NCBI GenBank assembly: GCA_041584475.1
Contig: JBFHDX010000076.1
Coordinates: 1-18,507, forward strand
Length of the DNA: 18,507 nt
Direction of reading: 5' to 3'
Source of the DNA: JBFHDX01 sp041584475
GTDB taxonomy: Bacteria > Pseudomonadota > Alphaproteobacteria > UBA8366 > JADFVY01
Made by a program: the position numbers and the translations under genes. Below are positions 10,117 through 17,158 of the stretch, one piece after another; position 1 is the stretch's first letter, and each line of letters opens with the position of its first letter. Under the pieces are notes generated by a model. The model ran no database searches. It was not told the DNA's origin and saw nothing but the letters and a program-made list of their open reading frames with translations.

Positions 10117-10163
10117 ATCTGCCGGAAAACCGCCGGCGCGAGCAGCGAGTGCAAGCGAGAGCG

Positions 10164-10994
10164 ATGAAATTCCACCTTCACCTCGTGTCCGATGCCACCG
10201 GCGAGACCGTGCACAGCGTCGCCCGGGCCTGCCTCGTCCAGTTCGAGGGCGTCGAGATCATCGAGCACAACTGGACGCTGGTGCGCACGCCCGGCCAGAT
10301 CGACAAGCTGCTCGACGAGGTCGAGAAAAACCCGGGCGTCGTCATGTTCACGGTGGTTAACGACCGGCTGCGCTACGCCCTGCTCGAGGGATGCCGGCGG
10401 CTGCAGGTTCCGTGTATCGCGGTGCTCGACCCGGTCATCGCATCGCTCGCTAATTTCCTGGGGGTGAAGGCGCGCGGGCAGCCCGGCCGTCAGCACATCA
10501 TGGACGCCGAGTATTTCGGCCGCATCGACGCCATGACGTTTGCACTGCATCACGATGACGGACAGGCCGTGCAGAACCTCGACGAGGCCGAGATCGTCCT
10601 CGTCGGCGTGTCGCGGACGTCCAAGACACCGACGTGCATCTACCTCGCGAACCGCGGCATCAAGGCCGCCAACGTCCCGGTCGTACCGGGCGTCGCGCTG
10701 CCGGCGGAACTGCTGGCGATGAAGAACCGGCCGGATGAGCCGTTCGTCGTGGGCCTGACGAAGGACCCGGCCCGGCTCGTCCAGGTGCGGCGCAATCGCC
10801 TGCAGATGCTGTCGCAGGACGTCAACACGGATTACGTGGATCTCGAGGCCGTGCGCGCCGAGGTGATGGTGGCGCGGAAGATCTTTGCCCAGCAGAGCTG
10901 GCCGGTGATCGACGTGACCCGGCGCTCGATCGAGGAATCCGCGGCGGCGATCCTGCAGCTCTACGAACGCCGCGGCGCGACCAGCGAGGCTTGA
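10164..10994 (+). CDS. Pyruvate,phosphate dikinase regulatory protein (kinase/phosphorylase, DUF299)
   Basis: A 276-residue bifunctional ADP-dependent kinase and Pi-dependent phosphorylase of the PPSR/PDRP family. It switches pyruvate,phosphate dikinase or phosphoenolpyruvate synthase off and on by threonine phosphorylation. The opening M-K-F-H-L-H-L-V-S-D-A-T-G-E-T and the P-loop GVSRTSKT (148-155) are diagnostic. The target enzyme is not in the window. The start at 10164 is set by the conserved N-terminus; the frame is open back to 9945 through the putative origin. Only a weak purine-rich GAGAG precedes it. Its stop overlaps the maf ATG by one base. It is the RP001/CC0001 family member found beside the origin in other alphaproteobacteria. 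Confidence 0.95.
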   Translation: MKFHLHLVSDATGETVHSVARACLVQFEGVEIIEHNWTLVRTPGQIDKLLDEVEKNPGVVMFTVVNDRLRYALLEGCRRLQVPCIAVLDPVIASLANFLGVKARGQPGRQHIMDAEYFGRIDAMTFALHHDDGQAVQNLDEAEIVLVGVSRTSKTPTCIYLANRGIKAANVPVVPGVALPAELLAMKNRPDEPFVVGLTKDPARLVQVRRNRLQMLSQDVNTDYVDLEAVRAEVMVARKIFAQQSWPVIDVTRRSIEESAAAILQLYERRGATSEA

Positions 10995-11602
10995 TGACAT
11001 TGCCCGGCCTCACCGTCGTCCTCGCCTCCGCCAGCAAGCCGCGGGCGCGCATGCTCGAGGCGGCCGGGATCGCCTTCTCGATCGATCCAGCCGCCATCGA
11101 CGAGCCGACGGTGAAGGCGTCGATCCGTGGCCAGGGAGGGTCCGCCGAGGATGCCGCGGAGGCACTGGCAACGATGAAGGCGCAGCAGGTGGCCGCGCGC
11201 CACGGAGACGCGCTCGTCATCGGTGCCGACCAGGTACTGGAGTGCGAAGGCGAGTGGTTCGACAAGCCGGTCGATGCAGAAGCGGCGCGGCGCCAGCTGG
11301 TCGCGCTACGGGGCCGCACGCATGAGCTGGTGACGGCTGTCGCCGCCGTACGCGGCCACGATGTGTTGTGGCACCATGTCGACCGCGCCCGGCTGGCGGT
11401 GCGACCGTTCAGCGACCACTTCCTCGACGATTACGTCGATCGCGCGGGCGAGGCTGCTTGGCAGGCGGTCGGTGGGTACGAGCTGGAAGGTCTGGGCGTT
11501 CAGCTGTTCACCCGCGTCGAAGGCAATCATTTCAGCATCCTCGGCCTGCCGCTTCTGCCGCTGCTCGAGTTCCTGCGCGGACACGGAGTGATCGTCGAAT
11601 GA
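10994..11602 (+). CDS. maf: Maf family nucleoside triphosphate pyrophosphatase
   Basis: A 202-residue cytoplasmic house-cleaning enzyme that hydrolyses non-canonical or excess nucleoside triphosphates to monophosphates. The N-terminal nucleotide loop is LASASKPRARMLEAAG (10-25), where many Maf proteins have S-x-S-x-R-R. The catalytic Asp79 lies in GADQVLECEG, and KPVDAEAARRQL (91-102) and the EGNHFSILGLPL segment (176-187) are typical. Whether it prefers dTTP/UTP or m7GTP cannot be decided with confidence. The ATG at 10994 overlaps the previous stop as TGATG; a TTG three bases earlier is a less likely start. Its own stop overlaps the aroE ATG, so three genes are coupled in series. Confidence 0.94.
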   Translation: MTLPGLTVVLASASKPRARMLEAAGIAFSIDPAAIDEPTVKASIRGQGGSAEDAAEALATMKAQQVAARHGDALVIGADQVLECEGEWFDKPVDAEAARRQLVALRGRTHELVTAVAAVRGHDVLWHHVDRARLAVRPFSDHFLDDYVDRAGEAAWQAVGGYELEGLGVQLFTRVEGNHFSILGLPLLPLLEFLRGHGVIVE

Positions 11603-12441
11603 TTCTCTCGGCCATGGCGCGGATCTCTGGGGTGATCGGATGGCCGGTGACGCATTCGCGCTCGCCGCGATTGCACGGCTACTGGCTGCAGAAATACGGC
11701 ATCGATGGCGCCTATATCGCGATGCCGGTACGACCCGTCGACCTGCCGACGGCGATCCGTGCCCTGCCCGCCCTGGGCTTTCGCGGCGCCAACGTGACGG
11801 TGCCGCACAAGGAGGCCGCGCTGGCGTTGTGCGACGAAGTCGACGAAATGGCGCGCCGAATCGGCGCGGTCAACACCCTCGTCGTCCGGAACGACGGCCG
11901 TCTCGTCGGCGCGAACAGCGATGCCTACGGCTTCCTCGAGAATTTGCGCCAGGCGAGCGACTGGCGCGCGGCCGCGGGCCCCGCGGTGATCCTCGGCGCG
12001 GGTGGCGCCGCGCGCGCCGTCGGCATTGCGCTGCTTGACGCCGGCGTGCCCGCACTGAAGATCGTCAACCGGACGGCGGAGCGCGCGCAAACGCTGGCCC
12101 GGAATCTCGGCCGACGGGCGACGGCCGTCGCCTGGGAGAAACGCAGCGCGGCGCTCGACGAGGCGTCGCTGCTGGTGAACACCACCAGTCTCGGCATGAC
12201 CGGCCAGCCCGCGCTGGAGATCGATCTGCAGAAATTGCCGGCGGCCGCCACGGTCAACGACATCGTCTATTCGCCACTCCAGACGCCGCTGCTCGCTGCA
12301 GCGCGGGCCCGCGGCAACGCCGTCGTCGACGGAATCGGCATGCTGCTCCACCAGGCGCGACCGGGGTTCGAGGCGTGGTACGGCCGGCGCCCGGAAGTAG
12401 ACGAGGCGCTGCGCCGGTTCGTGCTCGGGGACACTCCATGA
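11599..12441 (+). CDS. aroE: Shikimate dehydrogenase (NADP+)
   Basis: A 280-residue enzyme that reduces 3-dehydroshikimate to shikimate with NADPH in aromatic amino acid synthesis. The substrate-binding part shows GWPVTHSRSPRLH (14-26) and NVTVPHKE (65-72) with the catalytic Lys71. AVNTL (90-94) and NSDAYGF (106-112) with Asp108 follow. The nucleotide-binding domain has GAGGAARA (133-140) and NRT (157-159). C-terminal YSPLQTPLL and GIGMLLHQA are family hallmarks. The ATG at 11599 overlaps the maf stop by four bases (ATGA); an internal ATG at 11614 is an alternative start. The 25-nt gap to coaE is the only real gap in this five-gene run. Confidence 0.96.
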   Translation: MILSAMARISGVIGWPVTHSRSPRLHGYWLQKYGIDGAYIAMPVRPVDLPTAIRALPALGFRGANVTVPHKEAALALCDEVDEMARRIGAVNTLVVRNDGRLVGANSDAYGFLENLRQASDWRAAAGPAVILGAGGAARAVGIALLDAGVPALKIVNRTAERAQTLARNLGRRATAVAWEKRSAALDEASLLVNTTSLGMTGQPALEIDLQKLPAAATVNDIVYSPLQTPLLAAARARGNAVVDGIGMLLHQARPGFEAWYGRRPEVDEALRRFVLGDTP

Positions 12442-12466
12442 AGCGCGTATTGCGAGGCGGGCGCCG

Positions 12467-13120
12467 GTGATCGTCGTCGGTCTGACGGGCTCGATCGGCA
12501 TGGGCAAGTCGACGGCTGCGCGGGTGCTGCGGCGCCTCGGTGTTCCCGTGTACGACGCCGACGGGGCCGTGCACCGGCTGCTTGCGCGCGGGGGTGCGGC
12601 GGTCGACGTGGTCGGGCGGGCATTCCCCGGGGTTCTGGACGGCGGGACCGTCGATCGGCAGGAGCTCGGCCGCCGTGTGTTCGGCGACCCGGCCAAACTC
12701 GCCCGGTTGGAGCAGATCCTGCACCCGCTGGTGCGGCGGGATTCCGTTGATTTTCTGCGACGCTGCGCGCTGCAGCGACGGCCTGTCGCGGTGCTCGACG
12801 TTCCCTTGCTTTTCGAAACCGGCCGCGACCGGGACTGCGATTCGACGGTTCTGGTCACGGCGCCGGTCTTCATTCAGACGCAGCGCGTGATGCGTCGCCC
12901 GGGGATGACCCTGAAGAAGCTGCGCGAGATCCGCTCGCGGCAGATGCCGGATCGTGAGAAGCGCAGGCGTGCCGATTTCGTCGTTCTCACCGGCCTCGGA
13001 CGTCGCGAGTCCTTGCGCAAGCTGATGCATATCGTCAGACTGCTGCGCACGGGCCGAGCGCGGCGGTCGCCACGCGCCCGCTGGATCCCCCAGTCAGCGA
13101 GGCTGTTCGCACATGCGTGA
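12467..13120 (+). CDS. coaE: Dephospho-CoA kinase
   Basis: A 217-residue kinase that phosphorylates the 3'-hydroxyl of dephospho-CoA, the final step of coenzyme A synthesis. It starts I-V-V-G-L-T-G-S-I-G-M-G-K-S with the P-loop at 8-15. The lid and substrate region includes YDADGAVH (29-36), DVPLLFET (111-118) and the RPGMTLKKL...RQMPDREKRRRADFV segment (144-172). The start codon is GTG at 12467, preceded by GAGG (12454-12457) at 9 nt, and no ATG is available in a sensible place. The C-terminal tail from about residue 190 is unusually arginine-rich. The last 8 nt overlap the dnaQ start. Confidence 0.95.
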   Translation: MIVVGLTGSIGMGKSTAARVLRRLGVPVYDADGAVHRLLARGGAAVDVVGRAFPGVLDGGTVDRQELGRRVFGDPAKLARLEQILHPLVRRDSVDFLRRCALQRRPVAVLDVPLLFETGRDRDCDSTVLVTAPVFIQTQRVMRRPGMTLKKLREIRSRQMPDREKRRRADFVVLTGLGRRESLRKLMHIVRLLRTGRARRSPRARWIPQSARLFAHA

Positions 13121-13787
13121 GGTCGTACTCGATACGGAAACGACGGGGCTGGTGCCCAGCGAGGGCCACCGGATCGTCGAGATCGGCTGCGTCGAGCTGT
13201 TCAACCACGTGCCGACCGGGAACGTCTGGCACAGCTACGTCAATCCGGACCGCGACATGCCGCTGCAGGCGTTCCAGGTGCACGGGCTGAGCGAGGAGTT
13301 CCTCGCCGAACATCCGCTCTTCACGGAGGTCGTGGGGGAGTTCCTGGAGTTCATCGGCGATGACCCGCTGGTCATTCACAACGCCGAGTTCGACATCGGT
13401 TTCATCAACAGCGAACTGGCCCGACTCGGATTCCCTCGGCTGCCGATCGACCGCGCCGTCGACACCGTCCGCCTCGCGCGACAGAGATATCCCGGCGCGC
13501 AAGCGAGCCTCGACGCGCTGTGCCGCCGCTTCGGGATCGATCTGTCGGCACGTGGCAAGCACGGCGCGCTGCTCGATGCGGAATTGCTGGCGGAGGTCTA
13601 TCTCGAGCTGGTCGGCGGCCGCCAGCCCGGATTCGGGCTTGTCGACGCGGACGCCGATGCCGGCACGGCGGCGGCGGCTCGACGGCGGCCCGCCCGGCCG
13701 CCGCGCGCGCACCGTCCGAACGAAGCGGAGATCGCGGCCCACCGGGCGCTGCTCGCCAAACTGCGCGATCCGATCTGGGATTCCTGA
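13113..13787 (+). CDS. dnaQ: DNA polymerase III epsilon subunit (3'-5' proofreading exonuclease)
   Basis: A 224-residue DEDDh exonuclease that proofreads for the replicative polymerase. Exo I is VLDTETTG with Asp7 and Glu9, Exo II is HNAEFD (89-94) with Asp94, and Exo III is KHGALLDAELL with His150 and Asp155. After the nuclease domain (to about 170) there is a flexible Ala/Arg/Pro-rich linker (about 178-200). A short C-terminal segment ending DPIWDS follows, as expected for the part that binds the alpha subunit. The ATG at 13113 lies inside the 3' end of coaE in another frame. It is the last gene of the run and converges on secB with 52 nt between stops. Confidence 0.96.
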   Translation: MREVVLDTETTGLVPSEGHRIVEIGCVELFNHVPTGNVWHSYVNPDRDMPLQAFQVHGLSEEFLAEHPLFTEVVGEFLEFIGDDPLVIHNAEFDIGFINSELARLGFPRLPIDRAVDTVRLARQRYPGAQASLDALCRRFGIDLSARGKHGALLDAELLAEVYLELVGGRQPGFGLVDADADAGTAAAARRRPARPPRAHRPNEAEIAAHRALLAKLRDPIWDS

Positions 13788-13839
13788 ACCGCGATCGGGG
13801 CCCGCAGCTCCGCCGGCGGCAACCGGACAGCGTGCCGGC

Positions 13840-14340
13840 TCAGGCGTCGGACTTCTGTTCGGCCGGGGGCTGCGCCGCTGACTTTCGGGCGAGCCGACGC
13901 TGGTAGAGGGCCGCGAAATCGATCGGCGTGATCATCAGCTGCGGCAGGCCGCCATCGCGAGTCACCGCGGCGACGACATTGCGCGCGAACGGGAACAGCA
14001 GACGCGCTGCCTCGATGTGGAGCATCGGCTCCACGTGCTCGGCGGGAATATTGTGCAGTCGGATCAGCCCCGCATATTCGAGTTCGGCGATGAACATCGG
14101 ACTGCCGCCGAAGCTGCCGCGCGCCTCGATCTTGAGGACGACCTCGTGATCCTGTTCACCCAGCTGCCGGGGACTGACGGCCACATTGACCGCAACCTCG
14201 GGGGCCGCAGCGAGGTTCTCGAAGACTTTGGGCGCATCGGGAACCTCGAACGAGAGGTCCCTGATGTACTGATGGCGGATCTCGAAACGCGGTCCTACGG
14301 CGCTGTCTTGCGGCGCTGCCGCAGGGCTCTCGTCGGTCAT
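13840..14340 (-). CDS. secB: Protein-export chaperone SecB
   Basis: A 166-residue tetrameric cytoplasmic chaperone that holds preproteins unfolded and passes them to SecA. Family segments include HQYIRDLSFEVPDAP (23-37), the EARGSFGGSPMFIAELEYAGL region (72-92), LLFPFARNVVAAVTRDGG (114-131) and LMITPIDFAALY (135-146). The acidic, Ala/Pro-rich N-terminus and the charged C-terminal tail after about 150 are variable in the family. The ATG at 14340 is preceded by GGAG (14350-14347) at 6 nt. fxsA lies 86 nt upstream on the same strand, with a strong hairpin at its stop between them. Confidence 0.96.
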   Translation of the reverse strand: MTDESPAAAPQDSAVGPRFEIRHQYIRDLSFEVPDAPKVFENLAAAPEVAVNVAVSPRQLGEQDHEVVLKIEARGSFGGSPMFIAELEYAGLIRLHNIPAEHVEPMLHIEAARLLFPFARNVVAAVTRDGGLPQLMITPIDFAALYQRRLARKSAAQPPAEQKSDA

Positions 14341-14414
14341 GGGGAACTCCGTGAGTTGCGCGGTTGCGGGTGGCTAACACGGAACAACGCCGGAAACAAG
14401 GGTCCGCCCGCCGC

Positions 14415-14439
14415 GCGGCGCCGCTGTCAGCGGCGCCGC
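14415..14439. terminator. Perfect 11-bp GC hairpin overlapping the fxsA stop codon
   Basis: Bases 14415-14425 and 14429-14439 are exact reverse complements around the 3-nt loop GTC, giving an 11-bp, nearly all-GC stem. The fxsA stop codon (TGA, 14429-14427) lies at the loop. On the minus strand, no T run follows closely; the nearest is TTGTT about 15 nt further. It may end or attenuate fxsA transcription before secB, or simply protect the 3' end. The structure is certain, the role is not. Confidence 0.5.
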
Positions 14440-14930
14440 CGATCGCCGTCGTCGTCGGCGGAGTCGGGACGCACCTCCGTGTAATCGACGTCGATGGCGT
14501 CGCGCGGCGGCCGATGTCTACCGTTGCCCGGGCTCGTCACCTCTTCGCCGTCGACCCAAACGCGGGTCTTGGCACTATGCAGGATCGCCTCGAGCAGCCT
14601 GCGTCCGAGACGCTCGCGCAGCGGACGCACGAGCAGCAGGAAGCCCACGGCATCGGTCACGAACCCCGGGGTCAGCAACAGCGCGCCGGCGAGCAGAAGG
14701 CAGACGCCGGTGAACACCTCGGCGACCGGCACTTCGTTGCGCTGAACACTCTCTCTCGCGCGATTGAGCGCGGCGATTCCCTGGGCCCGCAGCAAGGCGA
14801 CGCCGGCGACCGCGGTGGCGACGACCGCGGCCAGCGTGGGCCACAGGCCGAAGATATGTCCCGCCTGGATGAAGACGGCAATCTCGAGTAGCGGAACACC
14901 GAGGAAAATCAAAAGTATGAGGAGCGGCAC
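14427..14930 (-). CDS. fxsA: FxsA family membrane protein
   Basis: A 167-residue inner-membrane protein of the FxsA family, named for suppression of F-exclusion of phage T7 in E. coli; its molecular function is not established. Hydrophobic segments lie at about 2-20, 28-46 and 72-100, including the family stretch LLLTPGFVTDAVGFLLL. The tail after about 125 is hydrophilic, ends in a run of Asp and Arg residues, and is probably cytoplasmic. The start is GTG at 14930, since no ATG lies in frame nearby; AGGA lies about 11 nt upstream. It is divergent from timA across 203 nt and upstream of secB on the same strand. Confidence 0.93.
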   Translation of the reverse strand: MPLLILLIFLGVPLLEIAVFIQAGHIFGLWPTLAAVVATAVAGVALLRAQGIAALNRARESVQRNEVPVAEVFTGVCLLLAGALLLTPGFVTDAVGFLLLVRPLRERLGRRLLEAILHSAKTRVWVDGEEVTSPGNGRHRPPRDAIDVDYTEVRPDSADDDGDRRRR

Positions 14931-15133
14931 GCTTGTTCTTTTCCTGCTGAAATCCTATCTAAGCTACCTCGGGCACGCCCCGCGAACCGGGCATGCAAAT
15001 CGGGCTGGACCGGCCGGTGGGACGCCATGTTAGGTTCTGATGTAAGATCGATGTCGGGCGTGCACAACCCGCGACGGTGCGCCGCCCCCGGCAGGTGGCG
15101 GGGCCGTGTCGCGCACAATTTCAGAGAGCATCG

Positions 15134-15814
15134 ATGGGTAGCGGTTTCCCGTTCATAGACATCGTCATTTATGCGGCCGTTGCCCTGTTTCTGATATACA
15201 AGCTGGGCACGGTTCTTGGTCGCCGCGGCGACGACCAGCAGTCCGGTGCGGATCGTTTCGGTATGCGCGAAAGCCGCAAGAAGGGTGCGGCGGGGGACAA
15301 TGTCGTGAACATGCCCGATGCCGGACAACGCCCACCCGAGATGGATTACGGGTCGATGGATCCGATCGAGGCCGGAATTGCGCAGATCAAGGCCGCCGAC
15401 AGCTCGTTCCGTGAGAAGGAATTTCTCGCCGGCGCCCGCAAGGCATTCGAGATGATCATCGATGCATTCGCAGCGGGTAACGCCAAGATACTGAAATATC
15501 TATTGGAATCTTCCGTTTACGAAAATTTCGCGGCGGCGATCCGCGAACGCGAGAAGGCGGGCCACACGCTCGAGACGACGCTGGTCGGAATCGACGACGC
15601 GGAAATCGTAGCAGCCGAAATGCGGGGCACGGATGCCGTCGTCACGGTCAAGTTCGTGACCGGTCAGGTGAACGCCACGCGCGATGCCGACGGGGAAGTC
15701 GTCGAGGGGGATCCGAACAACGTCGTGCAGGTCACCGATATCTGGACATTTGGCCGCAATACGCGTGCATCCGACCCGAACTGGGTCCTGATCGCAACGG
15801 GAACACCAGACTGA
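15134..15814 (+). CDS. timA: Tim44/TimA family membrane adaptor protein
   Basis: A 226-residue bacterial relative of the mitochondrial import protein Tim44. One N-terminal transmembrane helix (about 7-24, rich in I, V, A, L, Y) is followed by a charged stretch with RR and RKK (30-50), which implies the C-terminal domain is cytoplasmic. The Tim44-like domain spans about 80-224, with FLAGARKAFEMIIDAFAAGN and ending WTFGRNTRASDPNWVLIATG. The family is linked to membrane protein complexes in Caulobacter, but its job is not settled. The start at 15134 follows GAGAG (15124-15128) and gives the expected N-terminus. mltA follows immediately, with its reading frame open across the timA stop. Confidence 0.92.
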   Translation: MGSGFPFIDIVIYAAVALFLIYKLGTVLGRRGDDQQSGADRFGMRESRKKGAAGDNVVNMPDAGQRPPEMDYGSMDPIEAGIAQIKAADSSFREKEFLAGARKAFEMIIDAFAAGNAKILKYLLESSVYENFAAAIREREKAGHTLETTLVGIDDAEIVAAEMRGTDAVVTVKFVTGQVNATRDADGEVVEGDPNNVVQVTDIWTFGRNTRASDPNWVLIATGTPD

Positions 15815-17085
15815 GCACGATTTTCATCTCCGGTGCCCGATCCGGACCGCGCGGGCCTGCGGCCGATCGCCGCGGAGGTGTCCGACGCACCCTCGGCGCC
15901 GGGCTCGGCACCGCGTTCCTGCTTCTCGCCGGCTGCGAACCGGAACCGGAAACCCGGGCCGAACGCGTCGTGCCGCCCCGGATCGACCGCGCCGCACTGA
16001 CGGCGGTCGCTTTCGATAGCCTGCCCGACTGGGCGCTCGATCCGCATGCGCAGTCGATCGCGGCGCTGCGGCGCTCGTGCGAGCGGCTGCTGGCGATGCC
16101 GCCGGAGCGGCCGATGGGTCCTGCGGCGCTGAACGTAGCGGTGTCGGACATGGTGCAGCCATGCACGGCGATCGTCGCCGTGCCCGACGCCGACGCGGCT
16201 GCGGCGAGGCACTACTTCGAGCGCTGGTTCCGGCCGTTCCTCGTCTCCAACAACGGTGATCCGGAAGGGCTGTTCACCGGCTATTTCGAGATCGAGCTGC
16301 GCGGTTCGCTGGTGCGCAACGAAAAGTACGACGTTCCGGTCTATCGCCGGCCGGACGATCTGGTGACGGTGAATCTCGGGCAGTTCGACGCCGCCCTCGC
16401 CGGCAGGGCCGTCGTCGGACGCGTCGAGAATGGCCGCCTCCAACCGTACTTCCCGAGGGGTGCGATCCAGCAGGGTGCCCTGGATGGAAAGGGGCTGGAG
16501 CTGGTCTGGCTCGACGACCCGCTCGACGCGTTCATGTTGCATGTCCAGGGATCCGGCCGGGTCGTCCTGACCGACGGCCGGGCGACGCGCATCGGCTACG
16601 CCGCGCACAACGGTCATCCCTACAAATCGATCGGACGCGAGCTGATCGAGCGCGGCGAGCTCTCGCCGGACCAGGCGTCCTGGCATGACATCCGTGACTG
16701 GATGGAGGCGAATCCGGGCAAGGCCGCGGAGCTGCTGTCGGTCAACCGGCGCTTCATCTTCTTCGAGGAAAACGGCGGTGAGGGGCCAATCGGCGCCCAG
16801 AACGTGACCCTCACCGCGGGCCGAAGTCTCGCCGTCGATCCCCGTTTCATCCCGCTGGGCCTGCCGCTGTGGCTGGACATCAGCTGGCCCGGCGACGACG
16901 ATCGACCGCTGCGTCGCCTCGTCGTGGCCCAGGACACGGGCGCCGCGATCAAGGGACCGGTGCGCGGCGATTTCTATTGGGGAACGGGCGATACGGCGTT
17001 GTCGTTCGCCGGGCGGATGAAGCAACGCGGCCGCTACTACCTGCTGCTGCCGCTGGCGGCGGCCGAACGGCAAACGGCGAGCTGA
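15811..17085 (+). CDS. mltA: Membrane-bound lytic murein transglycosylase A (lipoprotein), start codon uncertain
   Basis: MltA cleaves the MurNAc-GlcNAc bond of peptidoglycan to give 1,6-anhydro ends. The domain is clear: FLVSNNGDPEGLFTGYFEIEL, the MLHVQGSGRV segment and the C-terminal 3D domain VVAQDTGAAIKG...GDFYWG. The Asp of GDFYWG (codon at 16969) is placed at the catalytic position by family knowledge. The first ordinary start in frame is GTG at 15970, giving 371 residues. However, the same frame upstream encodes twin arginines, a hydrophobic stretch and the lipobox LLAGC (Cys codon 15934-15936), as expected for this outer-membrane lipoprotein. No ATG, GTG or TTG precedes that signal. 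I start the feature at CTG 15811, which overlaps the timA stop (CTGA) and follows GGGA at 8 nt; ATT 15820 is an alternative. That would give 424 residues before processing. Confidence 0.85.
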   Translation: MSTIFISGARSGPRGPAADRRGGVRRTLGAGLGTAFLLLAGCEPEPETRAERVVPPRIDRAALTAVAFDSLPDWALDPHAQSIAALRRSCERLLAMPPERPMGPAALNVAVSDMVQPCTAIVAVPDADAAAARHYFERWFRPFLVSNNGDPEGLFTGYFEIELRGSLVRNEKYDVPVYRRPDDLVTVNLGQFDAALAGRAVVGRVENGRLQPYFPRGAIQQGALDGKGLELVWLDDPLDAFMLHVQGSGRVVLTDGRATRIGYAAHNGHPYKSIGRELIERGELSPDQASWHDIRDWMEANPGKAAELLSVNRRFIFFEENGGEGPIGAQNVTLTAGRSLAVDPRFIPLGLPLWLDISWPGDDDRPLRRLVVAQDTGAAIKGPVRGDFYWGTGDTALSFAGRMKQRGRYYLLLPLAAAERQTAS

Positions 17086-17158
17086 ACGTCGGCGCGGTTG
17101 CCTTTCTGCAAGCTTCCGGCCATCTTTGCGCGGCAACGTGGCGGAGGCGAGTTCCGAG

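Larger units (their letters stand above)
9760..10163. other. oriC: Putative chromosomal replication origin (oriC)
   Basis: This 404-bp gap, the longest in the window, separates divergent hemE and the PPDK-regulator gene. The same gene pair flanks the origin in Caulobacter crescentus and was noted in Rickettsia (hemE and RP001). It contains two exact TTATNCACA DnaA boxes (9887-9895 minus, 10108-10116 plus). A 7/9 match lies at 9916-9924 (minus), and there is a 6/9 match starting TTATCC at 9854. A 79% AT stretch at 9791-9818 is suited to unwinding. Two GAATC sequences (10025-10029, 10079-10083) fit the CcrM methylation motif GANTC. A single GTTAA half-site resembles part of a CtrA box, but no full TTAA-N7-TTAA is present. 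A parS site about 9.8 kb away and divergent gene orientation on both sides support the call. Origin activity itself is inferred. Confidence 0.8.

Noticed and set aside
9917..10360. Open frame on the plus strand after a GGAGG-like sequence in the origin gap
   Set aside because: It runs into the regulator gene in a different frame and has no recognisable content. The GGAGG is probably coincidental.
11527..12873. 448-residue open frame on the minus strand
   Set aside because: It is antisense to aroE and coaE, which are clear real genes.
13812..13839. GCCGGC repeats between dnaQ and secB as a terminator
   Set aside because: Only 6-bp self-complementary units, a long loop and no T run. Too common in this base composition.
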